Shown here piece after piece: positions 37,984-47,761 of a DNA stretch of 64,000 bases. How positions within the stretch are numbered: the stretch's first letter is position 1; each line of letters opens with the position of its first letter. Position numbers and translations under genes: made by a program. The notes beneath the pieces are model-generated. The model did no database searches, had not been told where the DNA came from, and was given only the letters and a program-made list of their open reading frames with translations. The DNA comes from Chalciporus piperatus (lineage: Eukaryota; Basidiomycota; Agaricomycetes; Boletales; Boletaceae): contig JBBPTG010000002.1 of the NCBI GenBank assembly GCA_038093975.1, positions 992,001-1,056,000 on the forward strand, given 5' to 3'.

Positions 37984-39343
37984 ATGGGCAACCAAGGTCT
38001 CGCCGAACCTCAACCAGACCATCTGGTATGACCTCCATTGCCTTTCTTCCCCGGAGTCTCGTGCTGACCACGCGATGTAACTCCCTTGCTGCATTACACA
38101 CAGCGCAACCTTGTGCTCAACTACCTATGCCACAACTGCTACTTGAACACTGCACAAGCGTTCGCAAAGGACAGTGCCGTACGACATCTTGACAAGGACG
38201 GTGATGAAATTTGTGACGGAACGGTCACTCGGGTGGGAGATGGGATGGGTGGTTTTGGTTCCCAAGGCTCAATGGACCTGAGCGAGGATATTATCAAGAA
38301 TATTCGCCTGCGACAACGTACGTACGTACCCCACAGTCATCCTTCCGTCCCGTCTCTTGAAGTGGTGAATACCCCGAGCTGACGTCGATGGTCCGTCGTC
38401 ATCACCATCAGGCATACAATTCGAGATTCTCTCGGGCAGAGTAGAGGAGGCAACCCGTTTACTGAACCAACATTTCCCAAGTGTACTCGCAGAAGACAAT
38501 GGTCATGACGAGATGGAGGTATCGGACGAGAACGCGGACCCCTCACGGCTCGAGTACACCGCGGAAACAGTGAACCCAGTCCATCTCTCGCTCAACTTAC
38601 GCATCCTGGGCTTCATCGAGGCTTGTCGAACTGTTCCTCTCGTCTATAATCCACCAAGTCGGGCTGCAGGGAGCCCCATGGCTGTGGACTCGGACGTCAG
38701 CTTGACACCACCTGTGAAACGCGAACCAAAGGATGAGGATAAACATCAGGCGGAACTGTTGTTTCGAGTACAAAAGCTATACGCGACTGCGAACGGTCTT
38801 GGGAAAGCCGAAGACCGCGCCACTTATCAGAAAGAACTCTCGAACGTGGGCGGACTACTTGCATACACCATCCCAGAGAACAGTCCAATGGTGAGGTATT
38901 TGCATCAAGAAAGGCGCGATCGAGTCGCGGAACAGATAAACAGTGCAATCCTCCGTTCGTTATTCTCCCGAACAATACTACCGTTGATACGGGGATGACT
39001 GACTTGAGTTGCAGATCACACCGATATGCCAACGGTTTCGCATTTAGAACTTGCCGTACGGTACACGCACTGTCTATGGGCTGCGTTGCATGAGTTACGG
39101 GTCAAAGTCCCTGCAAATCGGCTCAGCGGGCTGTCATTCCCCCTCGGCACGAACAAGCAGGCTACTGGTGATTCTTCCAAGGAACTATCCCAGGAGGTGA
39201 GCTCTGCCTGTAGCCTCTCCATCCAAGGGCTCACCGACCCGGCCCGGTGACAGGCATCGCCTTTCGATTTGCAGAATTTCCTCACCGCAAGGACGTGATT
39301 CGTTCTGCTCTCGTCGCTCCCGTCTTGTATGTTCGTTTTCGTC
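37944..39343 (+). repeat. Left arm of a large inverted repeat
   Basis: About 1.4 kb that recurs in reverse orientation at 44577-45822. The similarity covers the whole LisH-CTLH-CRA gene including its introns. It starts at AACAAAGGGCGCGA just upstream and ends near the GTATGTTCG just after the stop. Beyond these points the two sides are unrelated. The arms differ by many substitutions and small deletions, all affecting the right copy more. Confidence 0.85.
37984..39298 (+). CDS. LisH-CTLH-CRA protein (RanBPM/GID-complex type), 334 aa
   Basis: Likely a GID/CTLH ubiquitin-ligase scaffold protein, like the C-terminal half of RanBPM/Gid1 without its SPRY domain. Five exons, 37984-38025, 38104-38317, 38412-38954, 39015-39196 and 39275-39298, all GT-AG and in phase. 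LisH: RNLVLNYLCHNCYLNTAQAF. CTLH: NIRLRQRIQFEILSGRVEEA, TRLLNQHFPSVL, then after an acidic insert HLSLNLRILGFIEACR. The CRA-like region is ELLFRVQKLYATANGLGKAE to QRDRVAEQI-type helices, ending LELAVRYTHCLWAALHELRV. The start MGNQGLAEPQPDHL was chosen because it is the only ATG in the frame that splices in phase onto RNLVL. The stop is in an 8-codon last exon. This copy is intact, in contrast to the inverted copy at 44623-45783. The missing SPRY domain may mean it is a partial duplicate of a gene elsewhere. Confidence 0.8.
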
Positions 39344-40293
39344 ATTCGCATATTAGATTGTCGTTTTATTATACGGCCATTTAACCATTGTTCAAATATT
39401 ACTTACATCCAAGCATTGTATGGTTTAGACTCGTCGTGTCTAAACGCAAGTGTGTATTGTTTCATTTTGTTACACTTTTTTGTCGACTTTCCCCTCTATT
39501 CGAGGTAAACTTGTGTACTCTTTCACGAATGCCAGGACTAGTGCTATCAGTAAAATATGACGGCGTGAACTTATGCAATCAATTTCTGCGTACTAGGCCC
39601 GAGTCCAACGTGAAGGTGGCGCGAATCTGCGTAAGAAAGGCACCTTGTCATCTCCAAGTCCCTCGAGCTCCGCTTCGGGCCTGGTTGCAGCCACCAAAAG
39701 TCTCTTGAGACGACGACAACGACGAGTATGAGGCCGCCGACTGTGGGCCATGATACAACGTCGCCTGGATAACGCCACTGGAGTACGAAAGCCCCAAGAA
39801 ACAGAATCATGTTGGGCGCGCGGGTCAAGGAAAGGACTCGCCACCCGTGCATCGGCGCGACTGTTCCCCAACAATGAGGTCCGAACTTGGGATGATGCTC
39901 GCCACGCTTCCCGACGACGACGAATAGCCGAGCAACTGTTCAGGGGAAATTCCTTGGGCCGAAGGTTTTGGAAGAGACACCAGACGCGCTGCAACCACCG
40001 GTATAAGGAGAATCTCAGGCTACGGGGGAACGCTCCTCAATTTGTTGTTGGTTGGTGGGGATGGTAGGCAACGTTGTGCGAGATGACGGTACTCGGCCCG
40101 GGTAGGTCCATCGACAAAGTAAAGTCAGGTGTGCAAAGATGCGGTTAACTCGCCGCCGCAGCCTTCCACGGGGCAGACAGGGATCTGAGAAAACTTCTAA
40201 TCAGCTGGACGAGGAGATGTGGTTGTATACTCAGTAGAGTGATCCTATGCCCTGTGACACCATCCCGTTGAAATTACGTTGAACGAACAAGGC
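39299..40293. other. Non-coding part of the inverted-repeat loop
   Basis: About 1 kb with no recognisable gene. A 134-codon minus frame (39994-39593) is Arg-rich and has no family features. The first 45 bp still belongs to the left repeat arm. Confidence 0.4.
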
Positions 40294-40840
40294 CTAAGTT
40301 AGAAACGCCCTTTGATACGCACTGGGTCCCGCCGAAGGAGCCCGGTTGCCGCACTCGAGTTCGGTTGTATCCTCGCCGTAGACGAAAGATTGGGTGACGA
40401 TTATGATGTCGAATATGAAGGTTCCGCCACTCCCTAGCAAGTACCTGCCAGAAAGAAGAAGGAAACATGTGAGTATGGGAAGCGCAGGCTTGCGCTGCGG
40501 GGTAACACACGGAGTACTCTCACTCAAGAATTCGGTCGAAGCTGGCGATGGGAGATGGGCTTGGGGAGACGTGAGGAGCGACGACACGTAGAAAAAGTTG
40601 CCGAGGAAAGAAAATATGAAAAGATACATCGAGAGACCCTGCAACGCCACGAATAAGAATCAAACCTGCAATCGGACAATTTTACTGCACCTCAACAGAT
40701 TTCCTGCAGTACTAAGGAATGGACGGGATATATGTTAGCAAAGAACTTTCAGACGCGACGAAGACTTACTACGTTCTTCCATATTTGCGGTAATCGTGAT
40801 GTCAAATAAAGAGCATGTAAAGATACGCCCGATGATGCGT
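40294..40840 (-). pseudogene. PQ-loop repeat transporter (Ypq1/PQLC2-like) pseudogene
   Basis: C-terminal half of a vacuolar/lysosomal PQ-loop amino-acid transporter, read on the minus strand. Segments in order: GRIFTC (about 40838-40821), LYLTSRLPQIWKN (about 40818-40770, the PQ motif itself), then after an intron YCRKSVE, then GLSMYLFIFSFLGNFFYVSS and TSPQAHLPSPASTEF (40630-40520), and after another intron YLLGSGGTFIFDIIIVTQSF (about 40440-40380). A frameshift separates GRIFTC from LYLTSR. The first PQ-loop repeat is missing upstream, and the region 40870-41150 does not supply it. The remaining introns still have GT-AG borders, so decay is recent or the copy is truncated. It lies in the loop of the inverted repeat. 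Confidence 0.72.
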
Positions 40841-41181
40841 TGGTACGTTTGTCATCCGAGTCTCCGGGTTATTGATGATGGCTGCAAATAACATCATTCA
40901 GGAGCGAGGGAACCCCCACATCGATGAGCGAAGGCGACGGGTTCGGGTGCATGCTTAAAGCGATGAAACTTTGAAAAGAGCACTGACCTGAGGCTGTCCA
41001 TCTGAAAATAGGTATGAGTGAATGCGACAGTAGCGTTCACGAGACTCATCACGTAGATGTTCGAGGAGAGATGAACGTTGACGTTGAACGACTGAGGATG
41101 CGGACAGAACCGAATTCCGAAGTGCCTCGTTTTAGGGGTTTTTGCTAATCACTGGTTACTCACAGACACCACATCGCAATC
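40841..41181. other. Region upstream of the NTPase/REase gene
   Basis: About 340 bp that should hold the promoter of the next gene. On the minus strand a short stop-free piece (about 41100-40985) reads HPQSFNVNVHLSSNIYVMSL and AFTHTYFQMDSLR, which looks protein-like, but I cannot name it. It may be a further gene remnant. Confidence 0.35.
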
Positions 41182-44058
41182 ATGGCAGACCACAGTCTCG
41201 ACCACAAAGTCAACACAGTTATAGCCTTTCGCTTGAAGCCAGTGCAAACCCTTGACCATGACTACCTCTATACGAATCTTCTGATAGATATTGCCATGAA
41301 TTCTGATGGCCAACTTAATCAGGACCCCGCCTTTCTTATGGAGAAATTGTCCGATGCGGAAACGGGCCCCCGGTTGAAACAGGCACTCTCCAAAGCTTGG
41401 GAAGAAAGGAAATATCAGTCGATCAGGGATCTCGGTAGGATCTAATGATTGACGAACTAGTTTCATGTTTGACCATTGGACAGACTATCTTCGGGCATCA
41501 ATAAGGCCCTCAGCATCAGCAGAAGGTACATCCGCGTTCTCTCTCACAATATCATACTCTAATTATCGCTTTGAAGGGTATGGTTTACGGACATTGGAGG
41601 GAGCAACTGGTTGGTGGGCTGATCTCAGTCAGAAACTAATATTTACTCTGGCCTTCCCTCCCTGCAGCCACGGAAAAAGCCTGGAATGTGGGTTATGCTG
41701 GAGAAGCTGCTTTCGCCTTGCTCCATCATATCAAGAATTCCTTGCCCAACGCTAAACACAACAACACCTCTTCCGCCACTGGCAAAAGCCTGTATGCAAC
41801 CTACACAGCCATAATTCAGTCTTCTGGCATGGGGAAATCACGTACTGTTGACGAAATGGCAAAGTCCGAGCTCGTTATTCCTATGGTCCTTCGTCCAGAA
41901 GGTTCAACTGGTGAGACTTAATATGCTTTTGACCAGAGTTTCATCCAAAGTTTGACTGACATTCTCTGCAGGATACCCCCCTCCTGATCTAAGGCTGCGA
42001 ACCTACATGACGGACTTTGGTAGAGGAATGTTCCGACATACCCTTGCACTGTTGCAGGCACTGTTCGAAGTGATGAACCTGGTGATCGAGAGCGAGGACA
42101 CTCGACTGTTCGGAGTTGAAGGGCTCAAACCATTTGACAAGTCAAAGCCCCTGGCACCACAGTTCAGGGCATATATGAATCGTGGCATGTCCATGACTGG
42201 CCATGGGCCATTTCGTCGAATATTTTATGACAAAGTTGTTGAGAAGGCAAACGAGGTGTGCATCACAGCTGTCATTTGTTTGACCATTCTCACTCAGGAA
42301 AAATAGATCCGAGTCTCGGCCACGTACAAGGAACTACCAAGAGACGAAGACCAAACAACTCGCAGCATGGATGACGCAATCAAGGACCCTACCTTCCCTT
42401 TGAATGAGTCGTGCCACAAGCTCCTGGATGCCATGAGGGCATTCAAACAGCATCCTCAGTCCAGGGATCCCCCATCATTCATAATCCTATCCTTCGACGA
42501 AATCCATGTGTTGGGAGATCACTACATCGAATTTCGCCGTGCGTTACGTGCGCTATTGAAGCAGCCAGTGTTTTCAATCCTTCTCTCCACTGCTGGACAC
42601 ATGTACAAGATCATCCCTAATCCATCAGTGGACCCATCATCCAGAATGGTGAACGGTGGATCAGTGATCCCACCATTCTCAGAGCTTGGCTTTGATCATT
42701 TTGCCAAGAATATCTGTGTACCAAGCAGTGGGGATGCCATGAATGTTGATGTCAAGCTCTCTCATGTGTCTGACACTGCAACGTTATTGAGGTTTGGCAG
42801 GCCACTGTAAGTTGACATGACTTTTTGACTTTTCACACCAACTGACTTTTATATTAGATGGGCAACTCGTTACGATCAAGGAGACTCTTCTACACAGCTT
42901 GACATCATTCGTTTTGCCCTATCAAAATTACTGGGCGGAATGGATCCTTGGCGTGTAAAGCTGGACTTACCTCATCAGCTTGGCTGCCTTGCCCAGAGAC
43001 TGCCAATCGAGTTTCTTTCGGTATCCTACAGCTCCAGCATTACAGATCCCCAGACAGAGCAGGTTCGGTCTCATTTACGTGTAGTTCTGCGGGTCGACCA
43101 CGACCTGGAGACGATGATCACCTTATCACCATCCGAACCCATCCTCTCCGAAGCTGTCTACTGGATGATGTACAAGACAAATTTCAAACCGGCGGAGACA
43201 CTCAAGGGCATCTTGGGTGGATTCTCAGTGCACAAAGGGGACCGCGGAGAGCTTCTTGTGATGCTTCTGCTCACAATTGCCCGTGATAATGCCGTCGGCG
43301 ACCCTGATGACTTCGGTTCTCCTAACATTGGTCACCGCTGGTGTAGCGTCATGCACTTCCTCTCAAACCTTTTCGTTGCTGCCCCCTGGCAAGCTGCCCT
43401 TGAGCCGAGGAAGTTATCGATGGAGACACTTTTTCAGGACAGCAAGCTATATTTCAACCACTTCGTCAAGGTCCATCAACTCAACATGATGAACATCCAA
43501 TACATCATGCGCCTGATGGCCCGGGGTGCTGCAATCCTCTGCGCAAATGCCCAGAAAGGCATTGATCTCCTCGTTCCATTTATTCTCGAGGGCGACGTGT
43601 TGGTAGAGGGAAATATGGGGGTAATCCTGGTTCAAGTGAAAAACGACCAAAATTACACTGCGACACCAGGGGAGGATGCAATGAAGAACATGTCCTTCGA
43701 GAGTCTATCTAATATCCCCACTCTTCGATTTTTCTTCGCCCTCGCTGCGAAAACGCCCGGCATCACAGCAGTCACTACATCACCCCAGTCTTCGAAGGAG
43801 TTTGATTTCTGGGTTGCTGGTCTCTCCTCCGCAAATCTTCGTCCTGTGGGAGCTGAGGGAGATGCTGTTTGGAAGGGACTTTTGGATGCATCATATGGGT
43901 GGGACCAGATTTATCGAGAACCTGGCAGTGGACAGAAAGGGCAACGGGATCGGATCATGAACCTTCGCAGGTCAATGGATCCAGGGGCTGCCCTCGCGGA
44001 TGCTCACTGGAACTCCTGGTGGAAGTTACCTGCAAAAGGGAACGAGGAACAGGCTTAG
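41182..44058 (+). CDS. Crinkler-like P-loop NTPase with REase-like C-terminus, about 842 aa
   Basis: Large protein of the kind expanded in Agaricomycetes and related to Crinkler (CRN) effectors. Exons: about 41182-41417, 41461-41525, 41668-41910, 41972-42255, 42307-42806 and 42858-44058. The first intron is uncertain, since the alternative donor at 41435 leads to a stop. The N-terminal helical region ends TEKAWNVGYAGEAAFALLHH. The NTPase domain has the P-loop SSGMGKSRTVDEMAK (about 41826-41868) and Walker B FIILSFDEIHVLGD (about 42479-42520). A C-terminal domain carries EGNMGVILVQVKND (about 43607-43648), which resembles the E-x-K core of restriction-endonuclease-fold nucleases. The acidic first residue of that motif is not certain. 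No signal peptide is visible, so action inside the cell is likely. The function is unknown; nucleic-acid targeting or conflict roles are proposed for this class. It is the only intact gene in the loop of the inverted repeat. Confidence 0.78.
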
Positions 44059-44622
44059 GGTGGGGTGGCGTTGCACGGAGATCACTGGTGCATATGGTTG
44101 ACCAAATACGAAAGCAATTGCTGTAAATCATTGACTTGTAAGCGATCGTATTATACAAGGTACTTAGAACAAGATGTGCAAACGTGATTCTGGAAAGAAT
44201 GCAGTATTAGTTTATCGTGCACACTGTAACAAATGAATGAGAACACGTGGCGAGACTCGGAGTACAGTTGATGCCAAGTCAGCGGGAAATCTGCGCTGCT
44301 CAAACTCTACCTTCTCGACGAAGGAGCGATCCAAACAACTCCTCGCTTTCGAAAGAGGTATCCGCATCTGCGACGCATAGCACCCAGGTGCATAGGCAGG
44401 ATCGAGGACGAAGACGAAGCAGGAGAACGTGAAGGAAACGAAGACCAACTGGGAGCAGCTGGAACGCGAAACAGCGCATCATACACACGCGAAGGCGCCC
44501 TCGTCCTTGCCGGCCTGGGGTGTCGGTCGAATTCATGGGCGCCGTTGTTGGTGCGCGCGAATCAGCACCTGTGAGGCGACGAACGCGAACATACAAGACG
44601 GGAGCGACGAGAGCAGAACGAA
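44059..44622. other. Region between the NTPase/REase gene and the right repeat arm
   Basis: 564 bp. It holds the 3' end of the NTPase gene. The minus-strand frame running through 44674-44300 is the continuation past the ancestral stop of the decayed LisH-CTLH gene and is Arg/Leu-rich, without domain features. I see no separate gene. Confidence 0.4.
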
Positions 44623-45822
44623 TCACGTCCTTGCGCCATGGAAATTCTGCAGATCGAAAGGCGATGCCTGTCACCGGGGGTCGGTTAGCCCACGGATGAA
44701 GAGGCTACAAGCAGAGCTCACCTCCTGGGATAGTTCCTTGGAAGAATCATCAGTAGCCTGCTTTTTCGTGCCGAGGGGGAATGACAGCCCGCTGAGCCGA
44801 TTTTCAGGGACTTTTAACTCTTGCAACGCAGCCCATAGACAGTGCGTGCATCATACGGCAAGTTCTAAATGCGAAACCGTCGGCATATCGGTGTGATCTG
44901 CAACTCAAGTCAGTCATCCCCGTATCAACGGTAGTACTGTTCGGGAGAATGACGAACGGAGGATTGCACTGTTTATCTGTTCCGACGTTCGAGAGTTCTT
45001 TCCGATAAGTGGCGCGATCTTCGGCTTTCCCAAGACCGTTCACAGTCGCGTATAGCTTTTGTACTCGAAACAACAGTTCCGCCTGATGTTTATCCACATC
45101 CTTTGGTTCGCGTTTCACCGGTGGTGTCAAGCTGACCATAACCATGGGGCTCCCTGCAGGCCGACTTGGTGGATTATAGACGAGAGGAACAGTTCGACAA
45201 GCCTCAATGAAACCCAGGATGCGTAAGTTGAGCGAGAGATGGACTGGGTTCATTTCCGCGGTGTACTCGAGTCGCGAGGGGTCCGCGTTCTCGTCCGATA
45301 CCTCCATCTCGCCATGGTCATTGTCTTCTGCGAGTACACTTGGGAAATGTTGAAACGGGTTGCCTCCTCCAGTCTGCCTGAGAGGATCTCGAATTGTATG
45401 CCTAATGATGATCATGACGGACCATCGACGTCAGCGAGTTGACGGGACGGAAGGATGACTGTGGGGTACATACGTACGTTGTCGCAGGCGAATATTCTTG
45501 ATGATGTCCTCGCTCAGGTCCGTTGACCCTTGGGAACCAAAACCAACCATCCCGAGCGACCGTTCTGTCACAAATTTCATCACCGTCCCTGTCAAGATGT
45601 CGTACGGCACTGTCCTTTGCGAACGCTTGTGCAGTGTTCAAGGAACAGTTGTGGCATAGGTAGTTGAGCACAAGGTTGCGCTGTGTGGAGTGCAGCGATG
45701 GTCGCGTGGTCAGCACGGGAAGAAAGGCGATGGAGGTCATACGAGATGGTCTGGTTGAGGATCTGCGAGACCTTGGTTGCCCGTGGGTTGAGCGCTACCA
45801 TGCCCGAGTTCGCGCCCTTTGT
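44577..45822 (-). repeat. Right arm of the large inverted repeat
   Basis: About 1.25 kb, reverse-complementary to 37944-39343. It is shorter than the left arm mainly because of deletions inside the gene copy. The inner ends of the two arms are about 5.2 kb apart. Confidence 0.85.
44623..45783 (-). pseudogene. Decayed inverted copy of the LisH-CTLH-CRA gene
   Basis: Same gene as 37984-39298, on the other strand. Damage visible by comparison: the start codon is ACG instead of ATG (45783-45781); an 11-nt deletion after ICDRTVAR shifts the frame (about 45565); a net 7-nt deletion in the CTLH region (about 45355) shifts it again; and about 80 nt are missing in the CRA-like region (about 44975). 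In-frame losses of 3 and 9 nt also occur. Long matching stretches remain, for example HLSLNLRILGFIEACRTVPL and ELLFRVQKLYATVNGLGKAE. Introns and splice sites are still recognisable, so this was a DNA-level duplication, not a retrocopy. Confidence 0.85.
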
Positions 45823-46078
45823 TCATCCCGGTTGGCATCGTCTAGCGGCGAGAACGGAACAAACCAAGTCGTGGACAGGTTTGTACACGTGCTAGGCTCC
45901 TAAATGGTGGGCAGGGGACTAGAGGAAGGGTCTCAGCTCGTTCACTACGCCGATCGTACTAAACTGTATCACCAATGTGAACCGCAAAATTAGCACTGTG
46001 AATGGGCACGCGCGTCTGCAAGTGTCACCCCTGATGACGGTCGAATCGCTTCTGCGTTAGTCGTGACGAAATCCCATT

Positions 46079-47274
46079 CTATCGAATAACCACAACATCT
46101 TCCCATCTTCCCCTGTTTATTTCTATCAATACCTTCGCGGTTAGCAGACACCCTCTCAATCCAAGCACCTCCAACCTCCGCAACTTCCCCCATGCCACCT
46201 CCTCCAATATCCCCCCTCTCTCGGGGGTAACTGCAGGGCTCAACCACGCGTTATACGAGAGATCCAAGAGTACGAGGAGTGGACAGATCGTCGCTAGTCG
46301 TTGTAATGGAACCCGGTGAGGAATGTTAATCAACGCGAGGTGTGTGATGGTCGGGGGAAATCCCTGGAAGGCGGTGGCGCTTACTGGGCTGGAGAGCACG
46401 GCGAGGGAGAGGAGCGCCGTGGGTTCGTTATCGTGGATTTGCATAGCATCCCATGAGTCAGTAACAGAGCTTACGCTGTCGCCGCGTTCGAGCGCGTCTG
46501 TATCTGGAGTGTTTCTGGCACGGTCGTTCTTCTTGAACGTGTTTCCGCGCAGAGAGGTTTGTGGCCCGGTGATGATGAGTTCTCCATCGACGTGCGAGGC
46601 CCCATCACACAACGCGTCAAGTTCAGTTTTAGACAGAGGTGTGTGTATGGCCGTGTACCGGAGAAGGGCTCGTCGAAGATGAGGGGGGATGTGGGGCGCG
46701 ACTTTGGCGAGGTCTGCGCCTGGACACGCGGCTAAGATAAGTTGGAGACAGAGAAGAGTGAGGTGTGGAACTGTGCTGGGATTAGGGTAGGTACATCCAC
46801 GGAAACGAGCACTGTCCGTCGAGGATGGAGAGGATGTGAGATCGGAAGAGAACACCAAGGAGAGCGCATCCTCCCTCCACGCGGGACCGTTGGGATCGAT
46901 ATAATTGGTGTTCCTTGGATCAGAGTTCTCCTTGGGTAGCCGAGACGAGTTCTGAGAAGATGAGGTAGATGTTCGCCAGCTTCTGGGAGGACTGGGACCC
47001 GCGGTCCGAGAAGAACTGACGGATGGTGGTTGCGACGGGTATATCAGGTTGATAGGCAATGTAGGTTGGTTGTGGGCATGAGAGACGATGAAGTCACTAG
47101 ATACAGGCTTTCCCTGCACGTTTCGCGAATGTCTAAAGTGCTCCCCTCTGCATGTGTATGGCGGTTAGCACGTTAACGTCAGATTAGAATAAAAAAAACT
47201 TGCCTGAGATTCTGTAAGATATTGTTGACTTGGCGAACTGGATCGCCCTCTGGGGATGTTTTCTGCGGGGCCAT
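46079..47274 (-). CDS. Hypothetical leucine-rich protein, 379 aa
   Basis: No named family recognised. Exons 47274-47204 and 47147-46079, joined through a GC-AG intron with the perfect donor context AG|GCAAGT. The start reads MAPQKTSPEGDPVRQVNNIL. The N-terminal third is Ser/Pro-rich. The middle is helical (LTLLCLQLILAACPGADLAK, then LRRALLRY). The C-terminus has leucine-rich-repeat-like lines, for example ITHLALINIPHRVPLQRLAT, LLVLLDLSYNAWL and LRRLEVLGLRGCLL. It looks like a fungal F-box/LRR-like adaptor, but no F-box is seen. The gene lies directly outside the inverted repeat and reads cleanly, so it is probably functional. Confidence 0.75.
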
Positions 47275-47761
47275 CCTATAGCTCAGAAAGTTTTGCCTCG
47301 ATGCTAGATGGCGAGCTTCCGAAGCTCGGTGGTATCATTCGCCATCTGACTGCAGGGGAAGCAGTCAGCAGAAGATTCGGAGCATACAAAGGCAAGTTAT
47401 AACCAGTTGAAGTTGATCATGATCATGATCCAGTGACATCGATCAAGTGGTGGTCGACTTAAAGAGACACATTCGTCCCAAAGGGTCTCGATTCAGAGCG
47501 TGCGAGAGCTCGGTGAAGCCAAGGTTGAACAACTTGTCCCAACTACACGATCATTCGCGTATGCATCAAAGACGGAAAAGAAAATTCATACTCGTTTTGA
47601 CATAAGGCGCATACATGGCGGAAGATGCAAAATGTGATGTGAATTCATGCCAGGCATACCCTCATACACCTCATACAGAGCAACGTCCCAAACCCCACGG
47701 CTGCTCCTCGACGTCCACTCCTCCACAAAATCCAAGTCATCCTGGCGTACACCAAGCACGC
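47275..47761. other. Intergenic, RPL7 3' end / leucine-rich protein promoter
   Basis: About 490 bp. A short GATCAT repeat occurs at 47416-47431. No tRNA or other RNA gene was found on inspection. Confidence 0.4.

Noticed and set aside
39593..39994. 134-codon minus-strand frame in the repeat loop
   Set aside because: Arg-rich with no hydrophobic core or motif; typical of chance frames in GC-rich DNA.
37944..45822. Reading the inverted repeat as terminal inverted repeats of a DNA transposon
   Set aside because: The arms are a duplicated host-type gene with introns, no transposase lies inside, and no target-site duplication could be identified at the arm ends.
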